A stretch of 64,000 nt of DNA, taken from Alcaligenaceae bacterium. GTDB taxonomy: Bacteria; Pseudomonadota; Gammaproteobacteria; Burkholderiales; Burkholderiaceae_B. The stretch covers positions 62,001-126,000 of the forward strand of contig JACCEN010000006.1 of assembly GCA_013416435.1 (NCBI GenBank), read 5' to 3'. Position numbers and translations under genes: made by a program. Numbering within the stretch: the stretch's first letter is position 1; each line of letters starts with the position of its first letter. A model generated the notes under the pieces. It saw only the letters and a list, made by a program, of their open reading frames with translations, did no database searches and was not told where the DNA came from. Shown here one piece after another: positions 34,201 through 44,317 of this stretch.

Positions 34201-34295
34201 GGCTCTTTGGGGTCAGACCCCGCATGGGGTCTGACCCCTGGGCCCAACGGTCTTGAGGTTCTTTTGGGGTCAGACCCCGTACGGGGTCTGACCCC
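34158..34295. repeat. Palindromic repeat cluster 7 (three copies)
   Basis: Copies at 34158-34187 (centre GTAC, inside the 3' end of metR), 34209-34238 (centre GCAT) and 34266-34295 (centre GTAC). They lie between convergent metR and the NYN gene, whose stop is 2 bases from the last copy. Confidence 0.95.
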
Positions 34296-34297
34296 TC

Positions 34298-35191
34298 CTA
34301 CCTGCGGGGGGTACGCATGTTGCGCCGGCGCCGGCGGGGTTTGACTGCCGGTTCCACGGGTTCGGGGCGGAATACATAAGTGCCGGATTTTTCGTCGCGG
34401 CCCAGCGTCAGTTGGCCGCGCGCCTGGGCTTCTTCGAGCAGGTTTCCGAACGCCTTGAACCCGTAGTAGCTTTCGCTGAAATCGGGCTTGCGGCGCTTGA
34501 TCGCCTGCTTCAGGGTGGAGGCCCAGATCTTTCCGCTTTCGCCGCGTTCCGACAGCAGCGCATCGAAGGTATCGACGGCCATGGCGACGGCGACGTCCTT
34601 GAGGGTGGCCGTATCTTCCGTTGCCCGGACGGCGCTGTCGTTGTCGGGTGCCGTTTCGGGCGTCTCTTCGGCGGGGGCCTCGTGCCGTCTGGTGCGCGGG
34701 CTCTTGCTTGGCGCCGTCCGTACCAGGTCGTCGTAGAAAATGAATTCGTCGCAATTGGCCACGAGCAAGTCGGACGTGGACTGTTTGACGCCGACGCCGA
34801 TGACCTGTTTTGCGTTTTCGCGCAGCTTGGACACCAGCGGCGAAAAATCGGAATCGCCGCTGATGATGACGAAGGTGTTGACGTGCGATTTGGTATAGCA
34901 GAGGTCCAGTGCGTCTACCACGAGACGGATGTCGGCCGAGTTTTTACCGGACTGTCGCAAGTGCGGAATTTCGATGAGCTCGAAATTGGCCTCGTGCATG
35001 GACGACTTGAAGCCCTTGTAGCGCTCCCAGTCGCAATACGCCTTCTTGACAACGATGTTGCCTTTGAGCAGAAGCCGTTCGAGCACGGGCTTGATATCGA
35101 ATTTTTCGTATTGCGCGTCTCGCACGCCCAGCGCGACGTTCTCGAAGTCGCAGAACAGGGCCATGCTGACGTTGTCGGGACTGGATGCCAT
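34298..35191 (-). CDS. NYN-domain (PIN-like) protein with C-terminal OST-HTH/LOTUS domain
   Basis: 297 aa. Residues about 8-165 form an NYN nuclease-like fold with acidic residues in LFCDFENVAL, SADIRLVVDAL and ISGDSDFSPLV, the expected metal site of a putative RNase. Residues about 200-270 (TLKDVAVAMAVDTFDALLSE and SYYGFKAFGNLLEEA) fit an OST-HTH RNA-binding module. The tail is very basic (KPRRRRRNMRTPRR). Probably acts on RNA; substrate unknown. Confidence 0.88.
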   Translation of the reverse strand: MASSPDNVSMALFCDFENVALGVRDAQYEKFDIKPVLERLLLKGNIVVKKAYCDWERYKGFKSSMHEANFELIEIPHLRQSGKNSADIRLVVDALDLCYTKSHVNTFVIISGDSDFSPLVSKLRENAKQVIGVGVKQSTSDLLVANCDEFIFYDDLVRTAPSKSPRTRRHEAPAEETPETAPDNDSAVRATEDTATLKDVAVAMAVDTFDALLSERGESGKIWASTLKQAIKRRKPDFSESYYGFKAFGNLLEEAQARGQLTLGRDEKSGTYVFRPEPVEPAVKPRRRRRNMRTPRR

Positions 35192-35274
35192 GATGCTGCT
35201 CCGGGTGACGGGTCTGCATCTATGATACAGAAGAAGCAGCGCCCGTCACGGCGCATTGCCTGATGGCGGACAGG

Positions 35275-36213
35275 CTATTTCATGGCGGTCAGCAAGCTGT
35301 CGGTGATGTGCTTCAGATTGTTGAGGCCGCCACCCATGACATACCAGCCGTTCGGGTCCACGTAATAGACTTTTCCTTCTTTGTAGGCGCGCGTCTGGTT
35401 GAGTTCGGGGTGCTTGGCCAATGTGTCCGCAGCAGTTTTTTCGCCATTGTTGATGGCGCCGCGATCCAGCACGATCAGCCAGTCAGGGTCTGCCTTGACG
35501 ATGTCCGAAATGGTTTGCGCCCGTTTTTCGGCGGCTGCCTTGGCTTCAGGAGAACCCGGCTCCGGGCGCGGCTGCGCCGGTGCGTTGGGGGCTTTCGCGG
35601 GCAGGACGGATTCCGTGCCGGTGAGTTCGTAGGCGTATCCGAATCGGTCGCCCGGCGCATGCGCCATGACGTTGCCTTTCATGACAAAGAGGAAGGCCGA
35701 CTTCTTGCCTTTGTTGATGCGGCGTAGTTCTTCCACATTCTTTTCTATCGAGGCAATGGCGGCTTCGGCCTGGGCTTTCTTGTCGAATGCCGATGCCAGT
35801 GCCAGGTTGGCGGTCTTGAAAGAGCCAAGAAAGTTTGCGGGGTCGCTCGCAAAGCTTACCGTGGGGGCTGTTTTCTGAAGTTCGGGAATGGCTTTCGCCG
35901 AACGGCCGCCGGCGATGATCAAGTCGGGCTGGAGCTTTTGCAGTACAGGATAGTCCGGCTCGAACAAGGTGCCGACTACCGGAGCCTGGTTGAATTTTTC
36001 GAGATCGCCTTGGTAGACCGATTTTGGAACGCCCGCGACAGGGATGCCCAAAGTGTTGAGGCTATCCAGCGCAGCCAGATCGAAAGTGACGATTTTCTTG
36101 GGCGTATCCGCCAGTTTCAGAGAACCCTCGCTATGGGCGAGTTCGAAAGCGGCGACCGGGAAGGAAAAAACAAGGGCGCTGCCCAGTGTGATCAGACGAG
36201 TAGAGAGATTCAC
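35275..36213 (-). CDS. Ferric-siderophore ABC transporter substrate-binding protein (FatB/YclQ/CeuE-like)
   Basis: 312 aa with a signal peptide (about 1-22). Class III binding protein joined by a long helix: KIVTFDLAALDSLNTLGIPV near 40-59, LQPDLIIAGGRS near 92-103, DWLIVLDRG near 243. Expected to bind a ferric catecholate or similar siderophore in the periplasm. No permease or ATPase gene adjoins it. A Fur-like box lies 23 bases upstream. Confidence 0.9.
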   Translation of the reverse strand: MNLSTRLITLGSALVFSFPVAAFELAHSEGSLKLADTPKKIVTFDLAALDSLNTLGIPVAGVPKSVYQGDLEKFNQAPVVGTLFEPDYPVLQKLQPDLIIAGGRSAKAIPELQKTAPTVSFASDPANFLGSFKTANLALASAFDKKAQAEAAIASIEKNVEELRRINKGKKSAFLFVMKGNVMAHAPGDRFGYAYELTGTESVLPAKAPNAPAQPRPEPGSPEAKAAAEKRAQTISDIVKADPDWLIVLDRGAINNGEKTAADTLAKHPELNQTRAYKEGKVYYVDPNGWYVMGGGLNNLKHITDSLLTAMK

Positions 36214-36235
36214 GTAGTATTCCAGCTTGTTATTG

Positions 36236-36256
36236 AATGAAAATAGTTCTCATTAT
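36236..36256 (-). promoter_or_regulatory. Fur box upstream of the siderophore-binding protein
   Basis: On the minus strand the sequence reads ATAATGAGAACTATTTTCATT, a good match to the AATGAGAAT-n-ATTCTCATT form of the Fur site. It lies just before the gene start, so iron repression is expected. Confidence 0.7.
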
Positions 36257-36287
36257 ATTGCTAATCGCGAGCCATGGGTATGGAACG

Positions 36288-38297
36288 TCAAAGCGTCCCG
36301 GGGGCTGTTCCCTTGAGGCAATAACGATTGCGTCCAGCCTGTTTCGCCTCGTACATCGCCGCGTCGGCGAGCGTCATCAAGGTATCGATGTCATCGCTAT
36401 GATCGGGAAACAGCGCGATGCCGATGCTCACCTGCACTGCCAGGAGCTGGCCCATCACGGGCAATGGCGCTTGCAGGCTTTCCAGAATCTTGCGTGCGAC
36501 GGCGCCGGCGGATTCGGCGGCGTCGATCTTGGCAAGGAGAATCACGAATTCATCGCCGCCTTGCCGGGATACCGTATCCGTGGCGCGCACCGCCTGCCGT
36601 AGACGCTGGGCAACGCCTTTCAAGAGCTCGTCGCCTCCATCATGTCCGTAGACATCATTGACATGCTTGAAGTGATCCAGGTCCAGGAACATCAAGCCCA
36701 CTTTGTACTGATTGCGTCCGGCCTCTTTCAGAGCTTGGCCAAGACGCTCCATCAACAGGCGGCGGTTCGGCAGATCCGTGAGGGGATCGTGGTAGGCCAG
36801 GCGACGGATCTCTTCTTGATAGGCCTTGATGTCGGTCATGTCGCGAAACGAAACGACCGCCCCCATCAGCTCGTCGTCGCTGGTAAGGGGCGCAGCGGTC
36901 ACGCCGACCGGAAAGGCCGTCCCGTCTTTGCGGTAGAAGGTTTCGTCTTCGTTGCGGTAGCGTTTCCCGGTGCCGGCTGCGGCCTGGATGGGATGCGAAT
37001 CCGAGGGGGCCGGCGGCGCGCCTGCGCCGGGCGGACGAAAAATCGTACCGGCGCTCTGGCCCAGCATCTCTTGCCGGCGCCAGCCCAGCAGCCGCTCGGC
37101 TTCGGGGTTGGCTTCCACCACGCGGGCCTGTCTATCGAGCACGACCAGGCCCTCTCCCAGATATTGCGTAATTTCCTGGTGCCGCCGGTTGTAGCGCTCG
37201 ATGGCGCGGCGCAGATGCCTTTGATTTACCACCGTTTGGGAGACATACGCGGCAAGCAGCATCAAGAACGCGAGGCCGGCGATATATATCGTTCTGATGA
37301 GGTCATCTGCGACGATGCTGGCAGAGGGTATCGTGGCAAGCGGAACCAGCGACACCACCTTCCAGAAGTATTCACCCTTGGAAAGGCCGGTGCCCGGGGC
37401 ATGGAGCTCGTCCTTGTGTGTCAGACGCATCGTGCCATAAGTGAACAGTCCTGCTTCTTTGTCCATCCAGTGGCCGGTTTCCGCGGCATTGAACGCTTGC
37501 CAGGCTGCCGGGTGACGGCGAGCAAATGCAGCCGGGTTCTTCAGCATGAATTCCCAGGAATGAGCCGGATCGGGCGAGGCCAGCCAATTGCCGTCTGAGC
37601 TGAGCAGCATGGCTTGCGAGTAGTCGTCCTTCATCAACTGGCGGAACCGGTCTATCATGGTTTGCCCATACAGATTGAGCATCATGATGCCACGGCGCTC
37701 GCCGCCGGGCGTGAACAGCGGGGTACCGAAGCGGATCGTGGGGTTGTAGGGCCGCTCGACCTGTCCGTTTTCCATGTTCAGGTCCAGCGGCGACACATAG
37801 ACTTCCCCGCGTTCCTGGCGCAAGGCGGCGGACACGAAATACTGGTCGCTTTTGTTTTGCAGGGTATCGGCGGGAACTTCCACGGGGAGGCCGCCGCGTT
37901 GATCCACACGGATGACTTCCATGCCGGAGGCGTCCAGGTAGCTGATCTTGTGATAGATTCCCTTCTCGCGGGAAATCGTGCTGAACAGGTTGGCGGACCG
38001 CTCTATCGCCAGGTCGCTGGGGTCGGCGGCCAGCGCACGCATGGTGGGAACATTGGCCAGAGTGAGCAGATCGGATGCGATCATGTCGAATCGGTAGCCC
38101 AGGATGCTTGCCGTCTTCGCAACTTTCGCCTGTTCCTGTACTTTCAGCTCCTGAAGCTCGCGTTCGGCCTGGAAAAACGTCAATGCCTGCACGATCGCAG
38201 TGAACGCAAGGGCCGCCAAAAGATAGCCGATCAGAAAAAGCTTGATGGTCTCCAGCTTGACTGCTGACGTGCGCGGGCTTGGTGCCGGCTCTTGCAT
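36288..38297 (-). CDS. Diguanylate cyclase with extracytoplasmic sensor and PAS domain
   Basis: 669 aa. Order: transmembrane helix (about 17-37), periplasmic dCache-like sensor (about 40-310), second helix (about 322-342), PAS (about 365-495), GGDEF (about 500-660) with an intact GGDEF motif near 580 and an RxxD inhibitory site (RATD) before it. It should make c-di-GMP and be feedback-inhibited. No EAL domain. Start 38297 has AAAGG at proper distance; ATG 38333 is possible. Divergent from a second c-di-GMP gene. Confidence 0.9.
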   Translation of the reverse strand: MQEPAPSPRTSAVKLETIKLFLIGYLLAALAFTAIVQALTFFQAERELQELKVQEQAKVAKTASILGYRFDMIASDLLTLANVPTMRALAADPSDLAIERSANLFSTISREKGIYHKISYLDASGMEVIRVDQRGGLPVEVPADTLQNKSDQYFVSAALRQERGEVYVSPLDLNMENGQVERPYNPTIRFGTPLFTPGGERRGIMMLNLYGQTMIDRFRQLMKDDYSQAMLLSSDGNWLASPDPAHSWEFMLKNPAAFARRHPAAWQAFNAAETGHWMDKEAGLFTYGTMRLTHKDELHAPGTGLSKGEYFWKVVSLVPLATIPSASIVADDLIRTIYIAGLAFLMLLAAYVSQTVVNQRHLRRAIERYNRRHQEITQYLGEGLVVLDRQARVVEANPEAERLLGWRRQEMLGQSAGTIFRPPGAGAPPAPSDSHPIQAAAGTGKRYRNEDETFYRKDGTAFPVGVTAAPLTSDDELMGAVVSFRDMTDIKAYQEEIRRLAYHDPLTDLPNRRLLMERLGQALKEAGRNQYKVGLMFLDLDHFKHVNDVYGHDGGDELLKGVAQRLRQAVRATDTVSRQGGDEFVILLAKIDAAESAGAVARKILESLQAPLPVMGQLLAVQVSIGIALFPDHSDDIDTLMTLADAAMYEAKQAGRNRYCLKGTAPGTL

Positions 38298-38470
38298 TGC
38301 ATGCCTTTCGTCGTTGATTGCCTTGGTTTTCATGCTCCGACATTCTACTGCAGCAGGGCGGGCGCCTGCCAGGCGCCATGTCGTCGGATTGGTTATGATG
38401 CAGTCAGCAAGCCCATGAGAAGCACGCCTGTCCGCAAGCGGTAGGGCATCACGCCGCAGAACTGGCCAAC

Positions 38471-41400
38471 ATGAAGACAGCAAGCAAATCAGTTTTCGCA
38501 ACGATCATCGTCGCGGTCGCGATCGTGAATATATTCATGATCGGCCTGCTCGCGCTTGCCCTGGATACCGCACGCGAGCGCAAAGAAGCCGAAGTCCGCA
38601 CCACGGTGGAGAACCTTGCGCTGCTGCTCGATCAGAATGTCATGGGCGCGGTGAACCAGATCGATTTCTACCTGAGAGAAATACAGGTCTACCTCGAGCG
38701 GGAACTGAGAACATCGGGTGCGCTGGACGAATCATCGCTGAATCAGCTGCTGCGCGCCAACGGCAATCTGGTTTCGGAAGTCGTCGAATTGCGGGTCATG
38801 GACGCATCAGGTGCCGTACGGTTCGGGCAAGCGGCCTTGCGCGACGCCACGTCCAGCTACGGCGATCGCGATTTCTTCAAACGACACGAAGCCAATCCCC
38901 AGGCCGGCACTCAGGCGAGCCGCTTGCTGCAAGGGCGCGGCCCCAATGCATGGGTGCATATATTTTCACGCCGCTACAATCATCCCGATGGCAGTTTTGC
39001 CGGCGTGGTCGCGGCGGCTGTGCCGGCAAGCTACTTCCAGGGCCTGCTTTCCGGCCTGAATCTGGGGCCGCATGGCATTGCATTGATGCGCGACCTAGAC
39101 ATGGCCTTGATCGCAAGGCATCCGCCGGTGTCGTCGCGCGCGGGCCAGGTCGGCGCGGTGGGCGGATCCATAGAGCTCGCACAGCTGCTGCGATCGGGCG
39201 CGGCGTCCGGCACCTTCTACAGCGAGAAGACGGCGGACGGCATTACGCGCACCGATGCCTATCGGCGGCTTTCGGCAATGCCCGCGTTCGTTGTGGTCGG
39301 CCTGGGCGAAAGCGATTATTTGCTTCAATGGCATGACGACGTCAAAAAGGCGTTCATTCTGGCGGGGCTGTTTCTTTGCTTTTCGCTCGTTTTTTCCTGG
39401 GTGCTGTGGCGGCTGATCAGCTCCAGGGAAGGCGCTACGCTGCGTAGCCAGACTCTGCTCCAGCACGCCAGCGATGGCATTCATATCCTGGATCTTGAAG
39501 GCCATCTTCTGGAAGCCAACGATGCCTTCCGCAAGATGCTGGGCTACGAGGCCGACGAGATCGCCGGCATGCATGCCTCTTGCTGGAGCCACACCACGTC
39601 GGCTTATGATGCACGCAATATCGTCGATCGCCTGCTGGGCACCAAGGACGTCTCTTCCATAGAGACCACCTTTCGGCGCAAGGACGGCCATATCTATCCG
39701 GTAGAAATCACATCCAGCATCGTCGACCTGGAAGGGCAGCAGGTGATTTTCAGTTCCGCCCGCGATATTACCGAGCGGAAGAAGACCGAGGACACCCTGC
39801 GCATCACCGCCACCGCTTTCGAGTCGCAGTTCGGGATGCTCATCACCGATGCCGACAAGGTGATTCTGCAGGTCAACAAGGCGTTTTCGGAGATTACCGG
39901 ATATTCGTCCGACGAGGTCGTCGGCCTCACTCCCAGTCTTCTGAGTTCGGGCAGGCACGATGCGGATTTTTATTTCCGGATGTGGTCCGACATCATCCAG
40001 CGGGGAGCTTGGCATGGCGAGGTCTGGAACAAGCGCAAGAATGGCGAGATCTACCCGCAGCAGCTGTCTATCGGGGCCGTGAAGGACAACAAAGGAAAAA
40101 TTACCCATTACGTTGCCACCCTGATGGACATCACCGCGCGCAAGGTATCGGAAGAGAGAGCCAGGACACTGGCGTATTACGATCCGCTTACCAAGCTGCC
40201 CAATCGGCGCCTGCTGATGGAACGGCTCGATCATGCGCTGCGGGCGTCTGAGCGCCACAAGAGCAAGGGGGCGCTGCTGTTTGTCGATCTGGACAATTTC
40301 AAAGCCGTCAACGATACCGCGGGCCATCAAGAGGGCGATCGGCTCCTGGAACATGCCGCCGAGCGGCTCTTGGCATGCGTCGGGCAAGGAGACACCGTGG
40401 CAAGGCTGGCCGGCGACGAATTCGTGGTGATACTGGACGGGCTGAGCGAACAGGGAATCGAAGCAGCCACCCAGGCGCGGACCGTGGCGGCAGAGATGTC
40501 CGAGGCGCTCAGCAAGCCTTATGCACTCGGCAGCATGGAATACCGCGGTTCGGCCAGCATCGGGATCACCCTGTTCGGCGGCCACCCGGAAAGCATAGAG
40601 GAGCCTCTGAAAAGGGCGGACCTGGCCGTCCATCAGGCCAAGGCGTCGGGCCGGAACAAGGTGCAGTTCTTCGATCCCCACATGCAGGCCCAGGTGAAGG
40701 CGCGCGTCGAACTCGAAGGAGCCCTGCGCATGGCACTGGAGAAATCGCAGTTTTCGCTTTTCTTCCAGCCGCAGGTCACCGGTACCCGTAGGATCACCGG
40801 CGCCGAAGTGCTATTGCGTTGGCATCATCCCGAGAAGGGCATGATTTCGCCGGCTCGGTTTATTCCGCTGGCCGAGGAAACCGGCTTGATCATCCCTTTG
40901 GGCCGATGGGTGCTGGAACAGGCATGTGCCCAGTTGGCGATCTGGAAACAGGATCCGCAGATGTCGCAGCTGGCTTTGTGCGTGAATGTCAGTGCCAACC
41001 AGATCCGGCAGGATACTTTCGTTTCAGACGTATTGCGCATCCTGGACAACACGGGCGCCGATCCGCATCGCCTTAATCTCGAGCTTACCGAGAGCTCGCT
41101 GGTGACCGAGGTCGAGAGCGTGATCGCAAAAATGGACGTTCTGAAGGCCAGGGGCGTTTGTTTTTCACTGGACGATTTCGGCACGGGCTATTCGTCTCTG
41201 GCATACCTGAAGCGGCTCCCGCTGGATCAACTGAAAATTGACCAGGGATTCGTGCGCGATATTCTGATCGATCCGAACGATGCCGAGATCGCCAAGATGA
41301 CCATTGTTCTGGCGGGCAGCCTGGGTATTTCAGTCGTCGCGGAAGGGGTGGAAACAGAATCGCAGCGGCAATTCCTTGAAAAGCACGGCTGCCATAGCTA

Positions 41401-41476
41401 TCAAGGCTATCTGTTCGGGGCGCCCATGCCTCTTGAGGATTTCGAGCATCTGTTTTCCACCGCGTCCCGCCATTGA
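38471..41476 (+). CDS. Cache-PAS-PAS-GGDEF-EAL c-di-GMP protein
   Basis: 1001 aa. Transmembrane helix (about 8-30), Cache sensor (about 40-280), second helix (about 293-315), two PAS domains (about 325-445 and 450-570), GGDEF-type domain with AGDEF at about 647, EAL-type domain with EVL at about 779 and the conserved DDFGTGYSSL and KIDQGFV. Both signature motifs deviate by one residue; both variants are known in active enzymes, so activity is possible. Divergent from the cyclase at 36288-38297. Confidence 0.9.
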   Translation: MKTASKSVFATIIVAVAIVNIFMIGLLALALDTARERKEAEVRTTVENLALLLDQNVMGAVNQIDFYLREIQVYLERELRTSGALDESSLNQLLRANGNLVSEVVELRVMDASGAVRFGQAALRDATSSYGDRDFFKRHEANPQAGTQASRLLQGRGPNAWVHIFSRRYNHPDGSFAGVVAAAVPASYFQGLLSGLNLGPHGIALMRDLDMALIARHPPVSSRAGQVGAVGGSIELAQLLRSGAASGTFYSEKTADGITRTDAYRRLSAMPAFVVVGLGESDYLLQWHDDVKKAFILAGLFLCFSLVFSWVLWRLISSREGATLRSQTLLQHASDGIHILDLEGHLLEANDAFRKMLGYEADEIAGMHASCWSHTTSAYDARNIVDRLLGTKDVSSIETTFRRKDGHIYPVEITSSIVDLEGQQVIFSSARDITERKKTEDTLRITATAFESQFGMLITDADKVILQVNKAFSEITGYSSDEVVGLTPSLLSSGRHDADFYFRMWSDIIQRGAWHGEVWNKRKNGEIYPQQLSIGAVKDNKGKITHYVATLMDITARKVSEERARTLAYYDPLTKLPNRRLLMERLDHALRASERHKSKGALLFVDLDNFKAVNDTAGHQEGDRLLEHAAERLLACVGQGDTVARLAGDEFVVILDGLSEQGIEAATQARTVAAEMSEALSKPYALGSMEYRGSASIGITLFGGHPESIEEPLKRADLAVHQAKASGRNKVQFFDPHMQAQVKARVELEGALRMALEKSQFSLFFQPQVTGTRRITGAEVLLRWHHPEKGMISPARFIPLAEETGLIIPLGRWVLEQACAQLAIWKQDPQMSQLALCVNVSANQIRQDTFVSDVLRILDNTGADPHRLNLELTESSLVTEVESVIAKMDVLKARGVCFSLDDFGTGYSSLAYLKRLPLDQLKIDQGFVRDILIDPNDAEIAKMTIVLAGSLGISVVAEGVETESQRQFLEKHGCHSYQGYLFGAPMPLEDFEHLFSTASRH

Positions 41477-41517
41477 GCCGCCGCCGTCACGGTGGCGGCC
41501 CATGGCCACGGCTTGGG

Positions 41518-42525
41518 CTATTGCTTCTTCAGGCCCGCGGATTCGACCAGGGCATGATTCGCTTCAAACTCATCGGCGATCTGCTTGGCGAAATCTTCAG
41601 GCGTACCGGGCGCCGCGATATTGCTGCTGTCGGACATCAGTTTCTGAATCTCGGGGCTGTTCACGACGGCGTTGATTTCTTTATTGAGCCGCTGCAGGAT
41701 GTCCTGAGACAGGCCGGCCGGCGCGAAAAAGCCGAATACCGACATCATGTTTGCCTTGCCGTAGCCGAGCTCGGTGAAGGTGGGTACGTCGGGCAGGAAG
41801 GCGACACGGGCCGGTGCGGCGATGGCCAGCGGCCGAAGCGCGCCTTCCTGGATATGCGAGGTCACGGAGGGGCTGACGTTCATGGAAGCCACTTCGAATT
41901 GGGCACCCAAGGCATCGTTGATTTGCTGCCCGCTACCCTTGTACGGAATATGGGTGAGCTGGACGCCGCCCAGTTTCTGGAACTGCTCCATCATCAAATG
42001 CCCGAGCGAACCGGAGCCGGACGTGGCCCAACGCAAGCTTCCAGGCTCGCTCTTGGCGGCTTTCAGAAGGTCGTCGACATTCGAGCCTTTGAATGACTTG
42101 GTTCCCAGCAGTACCACGGGCGACACCATGACGCGTGCGACGGGAAGCAGGTCTTTCTGCGGATCGTATTGAACCGGATTGAAGATGGGAGACAGTGAGA
42201 GAGGGCTGACGGCGGAGAAGGACAAGGTATAGCCATCGGGCTTGGCCTTGGCCAGGTCGGCCATGCCGATGGTGCCGCCGGCTCCGCCTTTGTTTTCGAC
42301 GACGAAAGTCGCTTTCAGGCGTTCGCCCAGCTTTTCCGAAATAGCGCGCCCGATGACGTCGCTTACCCCACCCGCCGCATAAGGGATGATGATGCGCACC
42401 GGCCGCTCGGGCCACGCTGCATCGGCAGCGAAAGCGGTCGTTGCCGGTGCGGCCAGCAAGGCGGCCAGGGCGGCGCCGGCCGCGAAGGCACGGCGGAATG
42501 TTGCGGTTGCCGATGGAAGATTCAT
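41518..42525 (-). CDS. Bug-family tripartite tricarboxylate transporter receptor (TctC-like)
   Basis: 335 aa, periplasmic, signal peptide about 1-33. Signatures: WPERPVRIIIPYAAGGVSDV (about 38-57), VVENKGGAGG, GYTL and HIPYKGSGQ. Such receptors bind carboxylates or other small molecules and are hugely expanded in Bordetella and relatives; most lack adjacent tctA/tctB, as here. Ligand unknown. AAGGAGA precedes the start. Confidence 0.93.
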   Translation of the reverse strand: MNLPSATATFRRAFAAGAALAALLAAPATTAFAADAAWPERPVRIIIPYAAGGVSDVIGRAISEKLGERLKATFVVENKGGAGGTIGMADLAKAKPDGYTLSFSAVSPLSLSPIFNPVQYDPQKDLLPVARVMVSPVVLLGTKSFKGSNVDDLLKAAKSEPGSLRWATSGSGSLGHLMMEQFQKLGGVQLTHIPYKGSGQQINDALGAQFEVASMNVSPSVTSHIQEGALRPLAIAAPARVAFLPDVPTFTELGYGKANMMSVFGFFAPAGLSQDILQRLNKEINAVVNSPEIQKLMSDSSNIAAPGTPEDFAKQIADEFEANHALVESAGLKKQ

Positions 42526-42623
42526 CGTGAAAGTCTCCTTGTATTATTGGGATTCTTGGTTATGTGGTTGATCGAAGCGACAGTGTTGCGCAAGGCGGCG
42601 ATAAAGACAAGGCGGCGCGGCGT

Positions 42624-44207
42624 CTACCTGAATTTGGCGATGAGGGCGGCAAATTGCGCGACCTCCATGGGACGGGCCAGCGCATAGCCTTGTCCGTAGC
42701 GCACGCCCGCCGCTGCCAGCAACCGCGCTTGTTCCGCGGTTTCGATGCCCTCGGCAACCGTTTGAGCGTCGACGGCGCGAGCAATGTTGACGATCTCGGG
42801 GATCAGATTGGAGCGTACCGTGGCGTCTTCGAGTTCGTAGATGAACGAGCGGTCTATCTTCAACAGGTCTGGGGACAGCTTGGTGACGGACTGCAGATTG
42901 GAGTATCCCGTGCCGAAGTCGTCCACGGCGATGAGAAAGCCTTGCTCCTTCAACCGCTGGACTTCGGAAATCAGTTGGCTGGACAGGCTGTGTTCGGTGA
43001 TCTCGATACAGATCTCCAGATCAGATCTTCCAGCGGCCCGCAACGCATTCGTCAGGACGGGAATCAGTTCGTCCGGGCGCACGCTCTTTGGAAAATAGTT
43101 CAGGGCGACACTGAACCGGCCGTCCCAGGCGGGAAGGTATGCCGCCAGCTCACGGATCGCCTTTCTGGTGACGGCGTGATCGAGCCGATATTCCAGGCCG
43201 GCGCCAAGGACGGCCGGGATCATCTTGTCGGGCATCCACAGCTGCTTGCCTTCCTTCATCCGCGCCAATACCTCGCAGCCGATGGGGCGCAAAGTCTTCA
43301 AGTCGAACACGGGCTGATAGACCAGCGACAGATGGGCTTCATTGCACAGGAAACCGATGCGGTTGCGCAGATCGCGCAGCTTCGTCACATAAGGGGCGAT
43401 CGTGCCGACGGCCAGGGCCGTGATCAGCAGCGAGGCGGCAAGCAGCGCGGGAAGCAGCATGCCGTTCTGCCTGGCTACCGTCATCAGGCTGCGCTGTGTC
43501 TGCAATACCATGTCGAGGCCGGGCGCGGCTGTGGAAAGCTCGTAGCCCAGTCCGCGCAGTTCGAAGTCGGAACGCTCCAGCCGGCCCGCGCGCTCATGCA
43601 TGCCTGCGAGTGTTTCGGGATCGACGGCTGCGCTGAGCAAGGCCAGGCCGTCCGCGGTGCGTAGCCAGGCGGCATCGGCGCTGGCGTAGATGCCGCCGGT
43701 GGCGTAGGGACTGATGACCACATTGAAGGGTGGGCGCTGTATGATGACGGCCGCGAACCTCTTGTCGGCCATCGTCAGGGGGACGCCGTTCAGCAGTTCC
43801 ATACCGGTGCGCGAGACATGAACGGGATAATCGCCCTTGATCGGGATCGCAAGACGGCCCAGGGCGGTCGAACAAATAAGCCGTCGGTCTGCATCCAGCA
43901 GGCCGATCTCGCGTATGTAGCGGGCCAGCAAAAGATGGGTATTAAGATGCAACAGGTCTTCGTCGCTGCAATCCAGCTTGTCGTGCGTGGTCAGGTGACC
44001 AAGCAGTTCGCTGCTTTCAGCACTGATCGCCTGGAAGATCCGCATCGCGTCGCCATGCCGTTGAGCGACCTGGTTTTTGTCCAGCCATGCCGTGATGATC
44101 ACCGCGACCAGCGCGAGCGAGACGGCAGTCAGTATCCCGGCCCCATATATGAAAACCTTCGGCCTTTCAGCTATCTTCAGAAGCAACCAGTAGCGTGCTT
44201 TGTGCAA
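42624..44207 (-). CDS. EAL-domain c-di-GMP phosphodiesterase with CSS-type sensor
   Basis: 527 aa. Two membrane helices (about 20-42 and 240-262) frame a periplasmic domain with conserved cysteines in LDCSDEDL and LICSTALG, the CSS-motif region whose disulfide state controls such enzymes. The cytoplasmic EAL domain (about 270-525) has EVL in place of EAL (about 313), EITEHSL, VDDFGTGYSNL and KIDRSFI. Probably degrades c-di-GMP. Convergent with nothing; its start faces a repeat cluster and the divergent oligopeptidase gene. Confidence 0.9.
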   Translation of the reverse strand: MHKARYWLLLKIAERPKVFIYGAGILTAVSLALVAVIITAWLDKNQVAQRHGDAMRIFQAISAESSELLGHLTTHDKLDCSDEDLLHLNTHLLLARYIREIGLLDADRRLICSTALGRLAIPIKGDYPVHVSRTGMELLNGVPLTMADKRFAAVIIQRPPFNVVISPYATGGIYASADAAWLRTADGLALLSAAVDPETLAGMHERAGRLERSDFELRGLGYELSTAAPGLDMVLQTQRSLMTVARQNGMLLPALLAASLLITALAVGTIAPYVTKLRDLRNRIGFLCNEAHLSLVYQPVFDLKTLRPIGCEVLARMKEGKQLWMPDKMIPAVLGAGLEYRLDHAVTRKAIRELAAYLPAWDGRFSVALNYFPKSVRPDELIPVLTNALRAAGRSDLEICIEITEHSLSSQLISEVQRLKEQGFLIAVDDFGTGYSNLQSVTKLSPDLLKIDRSFIYELEDATVRSNLIPEIVNIARAVDAQTVAEGIETAEQARLLAAAGVRYGQGYALARPMEVAQFAALIAKFR

Positions 44208-44317
44208 ATGGGTCTTCCCGGCCCTCGACAGGCGGCAGTGGTCGGATCACGGGTCATGCAATGACGATCGAATTAGATTATGTATATAAACGATGAAATG
44301 CGCCAGTTCGCGCCAGA

